Program-made: the position numbers and the translations under genes | The notes under the pieces: generated by a model | What the model was told of the DNA's origin: nothing | The model's database searches: none | The model's input: only the letters and a program-made list of their open reading frames with translations | Assembly: GCA_036788835.1 (NCBI GenBank) | Contig: DAIQMR010000003.1 | Span: 1-64,000, forward strand | Origin: JALCSJ01 sp036788835 | Lineage (GTDB): Bacteria; Bacillota; Negativicutes; Acidaminococcales; Acidaminococcaceae | Direction of reading: 5' to 3' | Length of the DNA stretch: 64,000 nt | In this document: positions 12,640 through 22,803 of the stretch, piece by piece | Position numbering within the stretch: the stretch's first letter is position 1 | Layout of the letters: every line of letters begins with the position of its first letter

Positions 12640-14124
12640 ATGATAAAAAAATTGGAAGACCTTCTGGCCCTTTTGCCTAAAGCACAAGTATTAAGCGGTT
12701 CAACTGGAAAAGAAATCACGGATATTACTATAGATTCACGCACTGTGAGCCAGGGCAGTTTATTTGTTTGCATTAAAGGTGTTCATACAGATGGACATAA
12801 ATATATTGATAAAGCAGCGGCAGCCGGAGCGGCAGCCGTTCTAGTGGAGGAAGATGTTGCTCCTAGGGAAGGCCTGACTATTATTAAAGTCTCCAGCAGC
12901 GAGGAAGCTATGACTGCGATTGCCCCTTTCTTTTACGATTATCCCGGCAGGAAACTGCGGATGATAGGCGTTACCGGTACTAACGGGAAAACAACTTCTA
13001 CCAATATAATAAGGATGATTCTGCGTAAGGCCGGCTTCAAAGTGGGGCTAATAGGTACTATAAATATCATGATTGAAGATAAAATAGAAACCAGTCACAA
13101 TACAACTCCGGATGTAGTGGATTTGCAGAGGAACCTATATAGAATGGTCCAGGCCGGATGTGACTATGTTGTTATGGAAGTTTCTTCCCATGCCTTGGCT
13201 TTGAACCGAGTAGCCGGCATTGAGTTTGATGTGGCGGCCCTTACTAATATTACTCAGGATCATTTGGATTTTCATGGCACCATGGAAAACTATCGGGAAG
13301 CTAAAGCACTGCTTTTCACTAATTTGCACAAAGGGGATAAACCCAATAAGACAGCTGTGTTTAACATGGATGACTCTAGTTCTAAGATTATTATGGAAAG
13401 GACAAAGACCAAGGTTATTACCTATGGCAAAGGTGCCACTAACGATATTTACCCGCTGAAATTTACAGTTGGGGCAAAGAATATGAAACTCGATCTTCAT
13501 ACTCCGGATGGAGATATGGACTTATTGCTGCATATTACAGGAGAATTTAATGTTTATAATATTATGACTGCAGTGGGCTGTGCTATTGCCGAGAAAATCG
13601 ACCCTAAAATTATAATTAGCTGCCTGGACGGTTTTACCGGTGTACGGGGCCGGTTCCAGCTGGTGGAAGCCGGACAGCCCTTTACGGTAATCGTGGACTA
13701 TGCCCATACTCCCGACGGGCTGGATAATGTTTTGCGTACTTCCAGACAGATAACTAAAGGAAAACTGTGGGTAGTATTTGGTTGTGGCGGCGATAGGGAC
13801 AATAAAAAGCGTCCTATTATGGGACGCATTGCCTTGGAATTAGCTGATAAGTTAGTGGTTACCAGTGATAATCCACGCAGCGAGGATCCGGAGCTGATTA
13901 TTGCAGATATTGAGAAGGGCTTGGCCGGAGCACCGGATACCAAGGAAATACACAAGATTACGGACCGCCGGGAAGGAATTTATTTTGCCCTCTCCCATGC
14001 TGCTCAGGATGATGTTATAATGATAGCCGGTAAAGGCCATGAAAATTATCAGATTCTGGGAGATAAGACTATTCATTTTGATGATTGTGAAGTGGTGAGG
14101 GATTATTTCAAAAAGGGGAACTAA
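12640..14124 (+). CDS. murE: UDP-MurNAc-tripeptide ligase MurE (meso-diaminopimelate-adding)
   Basis: A 494-residue Mur ligase that adds the third residue of the peptidoglycan stem. The ATP loop GTNGKTT lies near residue 110, the substrate motif SSHALALNRV near 185 and the C-terminal DNPRSEDP near residue 409. DNPR is the signature of ligases that add meso-diaminopimelate rather than lysine, so the wall is expected to be of the DAP type. It has an AAAGGAGG site and begins a tight run of mur genes: murF starts two bases after its stop. Confidence 0.96.
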   Translation: MIKKLEDLLALLPKAQVLSGSTGKEITDITIDSRTVSQGSLFVCIKGVHTDGHKYIDKAAAAGAAAVLVEEDVAPREGLTIIKVSSSEEAMTAIAPFFYDYPGRKLRMIGVTGTNGKTTSTNIIRMILRKAGFKVGLIGTINIMIEDKIETSHNTTPDVVDLQRNLYRMVQAGCDYVVMEVSSHALALNRVAGIEFDVAALTNITQDHLDFHGTMENYREAKALLFTNLHKGDKPNKTAVFNMDDSSSKIIMERTKTKVITYGKGATNDIYPLKFTVGAKNMKLDLHTPDGDMDLLLHITGEFNVYNIMTAVGCAIAEKIDPKIIISCLDGFTGVRGRFQLVEAGQPFTVIVDYAHTPDGLDNVLRTSRQITKGKLWVVFGCGGDRDNKKRPIMGRIALELADKLVVTSDNPRSEDPELIIADIEKGLAGAPDTKEIHKITDRREGIYFALSHAAQDDVIMIAGKGHENYQILGDKTIHFDDCEVVRDYFKKGN

Positions 14125-14125
14125 A

Positions 14126-15502
14126 ATGTTTAAGGCGCAAATGATTATAGAAGCAACAGGGGCGGTGACTACCGCCCTGCCTGTTACTGAATATGCCGGG
14201 ATTACCACGGATTCCAGGGCTGTTAGCCTCGGTGAAATCTTCATAGCCCTCAAAGGGGAAAAGTTTGACGGGCACGCCTACTGCGCCAAGGCTTTGGAAA
14301 TGGGAGCCGGGGCAGTAGTGGCAGAAAGAGATGTGGGAACTGATCCAGCCAAGACGTTTTTGGTGAAAGACACTCTGGCTGCTTATCAACAAATTGCTCA
14401 GGCCTATCGGCAGAGTAAGAAACATGTAAAAGTTATAGCCATTACAGGCTCTAACGGCAAAACATCTACGAAAGACCTGATTGCGGCCTGTTTGGCAGAA
14501 AAATATAATGTCATAAAGACACAGGCTAATTTTAATAATGAAATAGGTCTGCCCAAGACACTTTTGACCATAACCGACACTACGGACTTTGCCGTAGTGG
14601 AAATTGGCATGAGAGGTCTTGGGCAGATTCGTGCTATGAAGCCTTTGGCCAATCCGGAAACAGTGGTTATTACTAATGTGGGAGATACCCACATAGAGCT
14701 TTTAGGGAGTATTGAGAACATTGCCAAAGCAAAAAGCGAAATTTTGGAGGACTTAGGTCCTGAAAATCATGCCATTTTAAATAATGACGATGCCTATGTT
14801 TCACAAATGTCAACTGGCGCAACTATTACCACATATGGTATAATAAAAGATAGTGCTATTAGAGGGAGTAATGTGAGAATAAGCGGAACAGATACACATT
14901 TTTCCTACACAAGCACCTTGACTAAACAAACCCAAGATGTAGTAATGCCACTATTGGGAGAGCATAATGTAATGAACGCTTTGGCAGCTATTTCTGTGGC
15001 GGAAATTTATGACGTAGATGATAAAGCCATTGCCCATGCTTTACAAAATATTGTTATGACCGGCAAACGTCAGGAAATACTTCGTTTTGGTGATATTACT
15101 GTGATTAATGATGCCTATAATGCCAGTCCTGCTTCTATGGAAGCAGCCTGCAAAACTTTGGCTCATGTTGTTGAGTCCCAGAACAAAGGCAGAGCCTTGG
15201 CAGTGATGAGCGATATGCTGGAACTGGGGAAAATATCCCGGGAAGCCCATGCTAAAGTGGGCGGCTATGTTGCAGCTGCGGGAGTCAGCTATCTGATTAC
15301 TTACGGCCAGGAAGCCAAAGCTATTAGTGAGGCAGCTGCCCAAAAGGGCGTAAAGGTCATTCATGTTGCCAATGGAGAAGCTGCGGCCGAGGCTTTGAAA
15401 AAAGTAATGAAACCCTATGATGTAATATTATTTAAGGGTAGCCATTCTATGGCTGTAGATAAAGTAATTGACTTGGTATTTAAGAAGGAAGAAGGAAAAT
15501 AA
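14126..15502 (+). CDS. murF: UDP-MurNAc-tripeptide-D-Ala-D-Ala ligase MurF
   Basis: A 458-residue Mur ligase that adds D-Ala-D-Ala to the tripeptide precursor. ATP loop GSNGKTSTKD near residue 107, the NFNNEIGLPKTLL motif typical of MurF, and the C-terminal MLELGKISREAH segment. Its stop overlaps the mraY start by one base, so translation is coupled. Usual length for the family. Confidence 0.96.
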   Translation: MFKAQMIIEATGAVTTALPVTEYAGITTDSRAVSLGEIFIALKGEKFDGHAYCAKALEMGAGAVVAERDVGTDPAKTFLVKDTLAAYQQIAQAYRQSKKHVKVIAITGSNGKTSTKDLIAACLAEKYNVIKTQANFNNEIGLPKTLLTITDTTDFAVVEIGMRGLGQIRAMKPLANPETVVITNVGDTHIELLGSIENIAKAKSEILEDLGPENHAILNNDDAYVSQMSTGATITTYGIIKDSAIRGSNVRISGTDTHFSYTSTLTKQTQDVVMPLLGEHNVMNALAAISVAEIYDVDDKAIAHALQNIVMTGKRQEILRFGDITVINDAYNASPASMEAACKTLAHVVESQNKGRALAVMSDMLELGKISREAHAKVGGYVAAAGVSYLITYGQEAKAISEAAAQKGVKVIHVANGEAAAEALKKVMKPYDVILFKGSHSMAVDKVIDLVFKKEEGK

Positions 15503-16467
15503 TGTATTTAACAGAGCTGGGGGCTTTCTTTACAAGCCTGATTATTTGTGCAGTAACGGGGCCGTTTATTATTAAGGGATTACGCAAATGGCACTGTGAT
15601 CAAAGTGTAAGAGACTGTGGACCTAAAGCCCATCTAAAAAAGAATGGGACTCCCACCATGGGTGGAATAATTATTATTCTGGCAATTCTGGTTGCAACCT
15701 ACCTATGGTGTCCAATGAGCTCCGGCTTGGCGGCGGGACTTTGGCTGGTAGCGGCTTACGGCCTGATTGGGTTTATTGACGATACTATTAAAATTGTACG
15801 CAAAAGAAATCTGGGCCTTACTTCCAAACAAAAATTCCTTCTGCAGATTCTGGCGGCGGTAGTTTTTCTACTGAGGCCGGGGGATGTGACTCCGGGGAAT
15901 ACCCTTATTTGGGTTCCTCTTTTAAATCAGTTGGTTGATTTGGGTATAGGTTATTATCTTTTTGCGATTATACTGATTGTGGGAACTACCAATGCCGTTA
16001 ATTTAACAGACGGCCTGGATGGACTGGTTTCTCTGGTTACGGTTCCTGTGGCTTTGGCTTTTGCCTTCATAGCCTATATGGAACGGGATTTGGGTACAGG
16101 TAATTTTGCTATGACTATTGCCGCTGCTTGTTTAGGTTTTTTGCTTTTCAACCATTATCCTGCCAAAATTTTTATGGGTGATACAGGGTCTTTGGCTTTA
16201 GGAGGCGGCATTGCTGCCTTAGCGCTATTGACTCATACAGAAATTTTACTGATTATTATCGGTGGTATATATGTGGCAGAAACTTTATCCGTAATTATTC
16301 AAGTTGCCTATTTTAAACATACAGGAGGCAAGCGGATATTTCGCATGAGCCCTCTCCATCATCATTTTGAGCTGGGGGGTATGCCTGAACCTATTGTGGT
16401 TTTACGGTTTAGTATGGCAAGCTTTGTGTTTTCTTTGCTGGGAGCAATCATTTTTGTTCTGAGATAA
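15502..16467 (+). CDS. mraY: Phospho-MurNAc-pentapeptide translocase MraY
   Basis: A 321-residue polytopic membrane enzyme that transfers phospho-MurNAc-pentapeptide to undecaprenyl phosphate, making lipid I. It has the KKNGTPTMGGI motif, the catalytic GFIDDTIKI and TNAVNLTDGLDGL aspartates, the FMGDTGSLALGG loop and the MSPLHHHFE histidine cluster. About ten membrane helices are apparent. It overlaps murF and is followed by murD after 16 bases. Confidence 0.97.
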   Translation: MYLTELGAFFTSLIICAVTGPFIIKGLRKWHCDQSVRDCGPKAHLKKNGTPTMGGIIIILAILVATYLWCPMSSGLAAGLWLVAAYGLIGFIDDTIKIVRKRNLGLTSKQKFLLQILAAVVFLLRPGDVTPGNTLIWVPLLNQLVDLGIGYYLFAIILIVGTTNAVNLTDGLDGLVSLVTVPVALAFAFIAYMERDLGTGNFAMTIAAACLGFLLFNHYPAKIFMGDTGSLALGGGIAALALLTHTEILLIIIGGIYVAETLSVIIQVAYFKHTGGKRIFRMSPLHHHFELGGMPEPIVVLRFSMASFVFSLLGAIIFVLR

Positions 16468-16483
16468 AGAGGGGGGATTTAGC

Positions 16484-17842
16484 ATGATAAAAGACAAATA
16501 TGTATTTGTGTATGGGGCAGGTATCAGCGGCCAGGGAGTGGCGGAAATTCTTGCCAGCAAGGGAGAAAGAGTTATCCTTTACAATGATACGGCCAGAGAT
16601 TTGCCGCAGGAAATTATCGCTGGCCTGGAAAAAAATGGCGGCAAGTTTATTTGTGGCGGTAATCCTCAAGAGTATTTAACTCAAACAAAATTGTTTATTA
16701 TTTCTCCCGGGATTCCTCTGACTACCTCAGTTGTGGCCAAAGCCAAAGAATTGGGCCTAGAAATTATTGGGGAGGCAGAAGAAGCGGGACGTTTATATAA
16801 AGGGAAATGGGTGGGTATAACCGGTACAAACGGCAAAACCACCACAACTACTCTGGTAGGAGAAATGCTGAAAACTCTGCCGGTTAAAACTGCTACCGGA
16901 GGTAATATCGGTCTGGCTCTCTCTAAAGAGACAGAGCATTTAGACGCTGATTCTTATATTGCGGCAGAATTGTCCAGCTTCCAACTGGAAAGTATTACTA
17001 CTCTCAGAGTGCATATTGCTTTGCTTCTTAATATTACACCGGATCATATTGAACGTCACAAAACCATGGAAAATTATATCCGTGCCAAAGCCAATATTTT
17101 TGCTCATCAGACTAAGGATGACGTTTTGATTTTAAATGACGATGATCCTATTGTCAGAGGTTTTGCCAAGGAAGCAAAAGGGCAGGTTTGTCTTATCAGC
17201 TGCAAACATATTTTGCGGTCAGGCGCTTATATGGAAAACGGTGATTTTGTTTTTGCCTGGAAGGGGGAAAAGCAAAATATTTGCGCAGTTAAAGATATGC
17301 AGATTTTCGGTGCCCATAACGAGCAGAACGCCTTGGGAGCAATTGCTTGTGCCTATTTTGCCGGGGTGACTTTTGCAAATATGGCTAAAGTCCTGAAAGA
17401 ATTTAAAGGTGTGGAACATCGGCTGGAATATGTGGAGACCATCAAAGAAGTCCCGTACTATAATGATTCTAAGGCAACAAATACAGACTCGGCAATAAAG
17501 GCCTTGGAAGCATTCAAGAACGGTCATGTGGTTTTAATAGCCGGCGGCCATGACAAAATGACTGATTTGGCAGAGTTCATGGAGCTGGTAAGAACAAAAA
17601 CCGATGCGCTGATTTTATTGGGAGAGGCCAAGGCGCGGTTCAATGAGGCGGCCATTAAGGCCGGGGTTAGACATATTTATTTGGTCAACACCTTTGCCGA
17701 CGGGGTTAAAAAGGCCTATGATTTGGCTAAGGCACCGGAAGTTGTTCTGCTGTCACCGGCTTGTTCTTCCTATGATATGTTTGATAACTTTCCCCAAAGA
17801 GGAGAAGTATTTAAAGATTTAGTGCATAAATTGCCCCATTGA
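16484..17842 (+). CDS. murD: UDP-MurNAc-L-Ala D-glutamate ligase MurD
   Basis: A 452-residue Mur ligase adding D-glutamate. It starts with the Rossmann-like VFVYGAGISGQGVAEIL, has the ATP loop GTNGKTTTT near residue 113, the ELSSFQLE motif and the LLSPACSSYDMFDNFPQRGE C-terminal signature. The ribosome site is GGGGGG. In most Firmicute clusters ftsW follows murD; here only 17 bases separate it from murG. Confidence 0.97.
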   Translation: MIKDKYVFVYGAGISGQGVAEILASKGERVILYNDTARDLPQEIIAGLEKNGGKFICGGNPQEYLTQTKLFIISPGIPLTTSVVAKAKELGLEIIGEAEEAGRLYKGKWVGITGTNGKTTTTTLVGEMLKTLPVKTATGGNIGLALSKETEHLDADSYIAAELSSFQLESITTLRVHIALLLNITPDHIERHKTMENYIRAKANIFAHQTKDDVLILNDDDPIVRGFAKEAKGQVCLISCKHILRSGAYMENGDFVFAWKGEKQNICAVKDMQIFGAHNEQNALGAIACAYFAGVTFANMAKVLKEFKGVEHRLEYVETIKEVPYYNDSKATNTDSAIKALEAFKNGHVVLIAGGHDKMTDLAEFMELVRTKTDALILLGEAKARFNEAAIKAGVRHIYLVNTFADGVKKAYDLAKAPEVVLLSPACSSYDMFDNFPQRGEVFKDLVHKLPH

Positions 17843-17859
17843 TTTTGGGAGGTTAAATT

Positions 17860-18966
17860 GTGAAAATCATTGTTTCCGGCGGTGGTACAGGAGGACATAT
17901 TTATCCTGCCATCACCATTGCTAATTGTATAAAAGAACTGCGGCCTGATGCGGACATTGTTTTTGTTGGCACAAAAAAAGGCCTGGAAAAAGATATTGTG
18001 CCCAGATATGGCTACCCATTGGAGTTTATTACAGTGGCCGGGTTTGAACGGCATCTTGGGTTTTCTACAGTGGTTTCCACGGAGAAACTTTTTGCCGGTT
18101 TATGGGAAGCCCGTCAACTTCTTAATAAACTGCAACCTGACCTAGTTATCGGTACAGGGGGATACGTGTGCGGGCCAATTCTTTGGCAGGCCGCCCTGAA
18201 AGGAATTCCCACCTGTGTTCAGGAACAGAATGCTATGCCGGGAGTTACCAATAAAATTCTTTCCCGCTTCGTAGATAGAATTTTTTTGGGGTATCAGGAA
18301 GGTGCAAAGGCTTTCGCCGGCAAAGCCGAAAAAATTTATTCCGGTAATCCAGTACGCAAAGAAGTTCTGACAGATAACAGGCAGGAAGGATTAAAATTTT
18401 TCGGACTGCATCCGGACAGGAAAACCATCCTGGCTTTCGGAGGATCAAGGGGAGCTAGGAGTATAAATAATGCCATGGTTACGGTAGAGAAAAGCTTGGC
18501 GGGACGCACTGATGTGCAAATTCTCCATGCTACCGGCACTTTAGACTATGATAAGCATATTGCCGTTCTTGGCGAAGCTGTTGTTAAGACAGACAATATT
18601 AAGGTTTTACCATACATTCATGAAATGCCTTTGGCTCTGTCAGTAGCTGACATGGCTGTCTCCAGGGCAGGGGCCATTGGCCTGGCAGAACTGATGGTTA
18701 AGGGAATTCCGGCTATTTTGATTCCCTATCCTTATGCTACAGCTAACCATCAGGAGTTTAATGCCAGGGCACTGGAAGCCAAGGGAGCGGCTCAAGTGAT
18801 TCTGGATAAAGATTTACAGGGTGATAATCTTTTAAGTAAATTGGAGAAAATGTTGACTCAGCAGGATGTTTTAGAAAATATGCACCGGGCCGCTTTAACG
18901 GTGAGCAAACCAAATGCGGCCATGGATATTGCCAAAGGTGCTTTGGAACTTGTGAAGAACAATTAG
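17860..18966 (+). CDS. murG: UDP-GlcNAc transferase MurG
   Basis: A 368-residue family 28 glycosyltransferase that converts lipid I to lipid II on the inner membrane face. It has the N-terminal GGGTGGHIYPAI loop, the GTGGYVCGPI motif, the GGSRGARSIN loop and the SRAGAIGLAEL donor-binding segment. The start is GTG, supported by GGGAGG. murC follows after 12 bases. Confidence 0.97.
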   Translation: MKIIVSGGGTGGHIYPAITIANCIKELRPDADIVFVGTKKGLEKDIVPRYGYPLEFITVAGFERHLGFSTVVSTEKLFAGLWEARQLLNKLQPDLVIGTGGYVCGPILWQAALKGIPTCVQEQNAMPGVTNKILSRFVDRIFLGYQEGAKAFAGKAEKIYSGNPVRKEVLTDNRQEGLKFFGLHPDRKTILAFGGSRGARSINNAMVTVEKSLAGRTDVQILHATGTLDYDKHIAVLGEAVVKTDNIKVLPYIHEMPLALSVADMAVSRAGAIGLAELMVKGIPAILIPYPYATANHQEFNARALEAKGAAQVILDKDLQGDNLLSKLEKMLTQQDVLENMHRAALTVSKPNAAMDIAKGALELVKNN

Positions 18967-18978
18967 GAGGAGATTGAA

Positions 18979-20373
18979 GTGCTTGATTTAGGGACTGTTA
19001 AAAATGTGCATTTCATAGGCATAGGCGGAGTAGGGATGAGTGCCTTAGCCTATGTGCTGATTAAGAGAGGCTATCATGTTTCCGGGTCTGACAGCAAGGC
19101 CAGCTATATTGCCACTCATTTGGCTAAAGAAGGAGCAGTGGTTTTCATTGGACACGCTGCCTGTCAAATTGAAGGAGCAGAGGCAGTGGTGATTTCTTCT
19201 GCCATTCATCCGGATAATCCTGAATTGCTGGAGGCTCGCAGAAGACAGATTCCTGTTTTGCACAGAAGTGATGTATTGGCTTATTTGATGAACAAACATA
19301 AGGGCGTGGCAGTGGCGGGGGCTCACGGAAAAACAACAACCAGCTCTATGCTTTCCTGCATTGCCAATGAAGCAGGTATTGATCCTACGGTAGTAATCGG
19401 CGGTATAGTAGCCAGCCTGGGAGGCAATGCTTTAAACGGTAAGAGCGATTATGTTATTGCCGAAGCTGACGAAAGCGATGGGTCTTTTCTTAAATTCCAT
19501 CCTTGGTTAGAAGTAGTTACCAATATTGAAAATGACCATCTTGATCATTATGGCAGCGTAGAGAAAATTCAGGAGGCTTTTGCTCAGTTCCTGGACAATT
19601 TGAAACAGGGCGGCAAAGCAGTTCTGTGTTTTGACAACCCCAAAGTGAAAGCTTTGGCTTCTGCCACCGGGAAAAGTTTTATTTCTTATGCCATAGATGA
19701 TAAGGATGCTGACTATACAGCAGAAAACATTAAATTTGGCACCGATGGCACCCATTTTGATGTGTGCTTGCACAAGAAAAAATTGGCTCAGGCTCACTTG
19801 GTTATTCCCGGTCGTCACAATGTTCTTAACGCTTTGGGTGCCATTGCCGCTGCTCGGGAAATCGGCATCACGGTAGAAACCGCCGTAGCTTCACTGGAGC
19901 ATTTCCACGGTGCCAAGCGCCGTTTCGAAACAAAGGGCAGAATCAATGGAGTGTGGATTGTGGATGATTATGCTCACCATCCCACTGAGATAAAAGTAAC
20001 TTTGCAGGCAGCCAAACAAACCAACCCCAAGAGGCTTATTTGTATTTTCCAACCTCACCGCTATACCAGGACTAAGTTGTTGTTGGAACAGTTCGCCACG
20101 GCCTTTGTTGCTTGCGACCAGTTGATCCTGACAGATATATATGCTGCCAGTGAGGAGCCCATCCCCGGTGTGAGCAGCGAAATGCTGGCAGAGAAAATAA
20201 AAGTAACTACCGGTCAGGAAGTTCTTTATATTCCAAGCCCTGAAAAGATTGAGGACTATTTGGAAAAAGAAATACAAGAAGGAGATTTAATTATGACAGT
20301 AGGTGCAGGTGATGGTTATAAAATTGCCGAAGCACTTGTCCAGCATTTGCAAAGGAGGACAAATAATGCATAA
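18979..20373 (+). CDS. murC: UDP-MurNAc L-alanine ligase MurC
   Basis: A 464-residue Mur ligase that adds the first stem residue, L-alanine. N-terminal HFIGIGGVGMSALA, ATP loop AHGKTTTSS near residue 114, EADESDGSF and the IFQPHRYTRTK motif that marks MurC. GTG start with an AGGAGGAG site. Its end overlaps the ddl start. In many relatives murB follows here; it is absent. Confidence 0.97.
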   Translation: MLDLGTVKNVHFIGIGGVGMSALAYVLIKRGYHVSGSDSKASYIATHLAKEGAVVFIGHAACQIEGAEAVVISSAIHPDNPELLEARRRQIPVLHRSDVLAYLMNKHKGVAVAGAHGKTTTSSMLSCIANEAGIDPTVVIGGIVASLGGNALNGKSDYVIAEADESDGSFLKFHPWLEVVTNIENDHLDHYGSVEKIQEAFAQFLDNLKQGGKAVLCFDNPKVKALASATGKSFISYAIDDKDADYTAENIKFGTDGTHFDVCLHKKKLAQAHLVIPGRHNVLNALGAIAAAREIGITVETAVASLEHFHGAKRRFETKGRINGVWIVDDYAHHPTEIKVTLQAAKQTNPKRLICIFQPHRYTRTKLLLEQFATAFVACDQLILTDIYAASEEPIPGVSSEMLAEKIKVTTGQEVLYIPSPEKIEDYLEKEIQEGDLIMTVGAGDGYKIAEALVQHLQRRTNNA

Positions 20374-21304
20374 AACAGAAAAAGTCGCTGTAGTAATGGG
20401 TGGTCCGTCCAAAGAAAGGGAAGTATCTTTTCGTACCGGACAGGCAGTAATGGACGCATTAAAATCTAAAGGATATGATGTGGTTGCCATTGATTTAGAT
20501 CCGGCAAATTTGGCTAAACAACTAAAAGAATGTGGTGCAACAGTGGTGTTTAACGCTGTCCACGGTCTCTACGGAGAAGACGGCAGAATGCAGGGCTGCC
20601 TGGAAATGTTGAAAATTCCCTATACAGGCCCCGGTGTTCTGGCCAGCGCTCTAGGCATGAATAAGTTTTATACAAAGCGAATTTTTGCTGCTACGAACAT
20701 ACCAACAGCAAAATGTTTATTCGTGACCAAAGATACGAAAAACACAGAAGACTGGGCTAAGGAAGTAATAGAAAAATTAGGCTTACCTGTGGTGGTAAAG
20801 CCTTCTTCTCAAGGCTCCAGCCTTGGTGTTACCATTGTTAAAGAAGCCAAAGACTTGACGAAAGCTTTGGATGCTGCTTTTGTTTACGATACAGATGTTT
20901 TGGTGGAAGCATTCTTTAAAGGTAAAGAATTGGCGGGAGCTATCTTAGAAACGGCTGATGGTTTTGTGCCAATGCCTTTGGTGCTCATTGAACCAAAGAG
21001 CGGTGAATATGATTATGATTCCAAGTATACAGCAGGTGCTACGGTAGAAACCTGTCCAGCCCCCTTTGACGAAGCGACTACGAAAAAACTTCAGGGGTAT
21101 GCCCTTGCTGCCTACAAGGCTTTGGGCTGCCGGGGAGTGGCTAGAGCAGATTTGATGTTGGCTGATAATGGAGATGCTATTGTTTTGGAAATCAATACTG
21201 TACCAGGTATGACGGCAACAAGCCTGGTCCCCAAAATGGCGGCACCCATGGGCCTGACCTTCCCTGATTTATGTGAAATCATGCTTAAAACCGCAAGATA
21301 TTAA
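20366..21304 (+). CDS. ddl: D-alanine--D-alanine ligase
   Basis: A 312-residue ATP-grasp enzyme making D-Ala-D-Ala for MurF. It has the N-terminal VVMGGPSKEREVSFRTG, the HGLYGEDGRMQG motif, the VVKPSSQGSSLGV ATP-binding strand and the C-terminal EINTVPGMTATSL. ATG 20366 is chosen because AAAGGAGG lies 7 bases upstream; it lies within the last codons of murC, so translation is coupled. Confidence 0.96.
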   Translation: MHKTEKVAVVMGGPSKEREVSFRTGQAVMDALKSKGYDVVAIDLDPANLAKQLKECGATVVFNAVHGLYGEDGRMQGCLEMLKIPYTGPGVLASALGMNKFYTKRIFAATNIPTAKCLFVTKDTKNTEDWAKEVIEKLGLPVVVKPSSQGSSLGVTIVKEAKDLTKALDAAFVYDTDVLVEAFFKGKELAGAILETADGFVPMPLVLIEPKSGEYDYDSKYTAGATVETCPAPFDEATTKKLQGYALAAYKALGCRGVARADLMLADNGDAIVLEINTVPGMTATSLVPKMAAPMGLTFPDLCEIMLKTARY

Positions 21305-21319
21305 TTGGAGGTGGAAGCG

Positions 21320-22081
21320 GTGCAGACAACCAAAGAACGTATCAGTGCCCAGCGCCGCAATAACCGTCATTATAATAAATCCAAAGTGTTTTTGTTAGTG
21401 ATTTGCGCTTTGTGTTGTTTTAGCGGTTTGTATTATCTCTTGCATAGGCCATGGCTGGCATTTGGCAAAATCATTGTAGATAACGGGCAGGTTATTACAG
21501 TAGAAGAAGTCAAGAAGTTAGCCAATATTCATGAGCCGGTTAATTTGTTTAATGTAAGCTGTAAAAATTTGGAATATATTCTTTCCCATGATTTACGGGT
21601 AGAAAAAGTCACCACAAGATATGCATGGCCTAATGAGCTACATGTGACAGTAAAGGAAAGAAAGCCTGCAGTCTATGTGGAATGTGCCTATAACGGTTTC
21701 GCCAAAATTTCCTACAGCGGTCACGTGCTGTCAGTGGGCAACGGTATCAAGGATGCTTCTGCACCATTTATTTCCGGCTACAAAGTTGGGAATGTCTATG
21801 CCGGAGACCAGATTCAGGATGAAGAAGTTAAAGGCTTACTGACTTTCTTAGGCAAGCTGGATACGGCAGTTACCAAAAGCATTGTGGAAATTTCTCTGAG
21901 TGAGGATGGCAAAATAAAAGTCTTTTTAAGAAATGGAGTCCCGGTTATTTTGGGAACTCCGGAGAATGCCGTAAAAAAAATAAATACGTTTATTGTTGTT
22001 TGCAAAGAACTGGAAACAAAACCTATTAAGGCAAGTTATATCGATCTTACCTATGATAAACCATACGTAAAATTGCAATAA
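21320..22081 (+). CDS. ftsQ: Cell division protein FtsQ/DivIB
   Basis: A 253-residue bitopic protein in the expected position. A basic N-terminus is followed by one membrane helix (about 25-42), then a POTRA-like domain (FGKIIVDNGQVITVEEVKKL), the VEKVTTRYAWPNELHVTVKE strand pair typical of FtsQ and a C-terminal domain ending SYIDLTYDKPYVKL. It links the early and late division proteins. GTG 21320 is preferred to an upstream TTG because it is correctly spaced from GGAGGTGG. Confidence 0.88.
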   Translation: MQTTKERISAQRRNNRHYNKSKVFLLVICALCCFSGLYYLLHRPWLAFGKIIVDNGQVITVEEVKKLANIHEPVNLFNVSCKNLEYILSHDLRVEKVTTRYAWPNELHVTVKERKPAVYVECAYNGFAKISYSGHVLSVGNGIKDASAPFISGYKVGNVYAGDQIQDEEVKGLLTFLGKLDTAVTKSIVEISLSEDGKIKVFLRNGVPVILGTPENAVKKINTFIVVCKELETKPIKASYIDLTYDKPYVKLQ

Positions 22082-22098
22082 AGGAGGGAATGCAGGGT

Positions 22099-22803
22099 AT
22101 GCTAAAAGGTAAACAGGCAAAAATTTTATTGTTTCTTATTTGTATGATACTAGGGACCATGCTTTCCACCCAATTTCGTAGTGCGGAGCAGGCTAGAAAC
22201 ACTATCGCTCAAGAAAGAGCAGAGAATTTGGTAGAAAAATTAAAAGCGGCAGAAAAAGAAAATAAAATTATGGCCGAGAAAGTTAAAAAGCTGGAGGAAA
22301 CATCCGGCAATGAAACACTGACCAAAGAAATTCAAGGCCTTAAAGCCAAGGCAGGAGAACTGCCCATGGTGGGGCCGGGAATTAAAGTAACTGTGGATGA
22401 CAGCAAAGTAGTTCATAAGCCGGGAGAAAACCCCAATTTGTATATTATCCACGATGACGATTTGTTGCGTCTAATTAATGAACTGCGGGCTGCAGGCACC
22501 GAAGCTATTTCCATTAATAAAGAAAGATTGTTGGATGTTTCGGAAATCCGCTGCGCAGGACCGACGGTTTCTGTTAATAACAACAGGTTCTCGCCACCTT
22601 ATATTATCGTGGCTATAGGCAAGCCGGATACTTTGGACAGCGCATTACGGCTCAGGGGAGGCGTTATTGAGACCCTGAAATTCTGGGGCATATCCGTAGA
22701 AGTGGAAAAGAGCGATAACCTTACGGTACCGGCCTATAAAGGCACCAGACACTATGAATTTGCTAAGCCTAAGCTTGAAAAGGAAGAAGGTGGGACCAAA
22801 TGA
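22099..22803 (+). CDS. DUF881 family protein (YlxW/YlxX-like)
   Basis: About 235 residues: one membrane helix near the start (ILLFLICMILGTMLS), a coiled coil (roughly 35-85, rich in Glu/Lys/Ala), then the DUF881 domain with MVGPGIKVTVDDSK, HDDDLLRLINELRAAGTEAI and NNNRFSPPYIIVAIG. Proteins like this lie between ftsQ and sbp/ftsA in Bacillus and relatives; their role in division is not settled. ATG 22099 fits the AGGAGGG site better than ATG 22090. Its stop overlaps the start of the next gene. Confidence 0.88.
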   Translation: MLKGKQAKILLFLICMILGTMLSTQFRSAEQARNTIAQERAENLVEKLKAAEKENKIMAEKVKKLEETSGNETLTKEIQGLKAKAGELPMVGPGIKVTVDDSKVVHKPGENPNLYIIHDDDLLRLINELRAAGTEAISINKERLLDVSEIRCAGPTVSVNNNRFSPPYIIVAIGKPDTLDSALRLRGGVIETLKFWGISVEVEKSDNLTVPAYKGTRHYEFAKPKLEKEEGGTK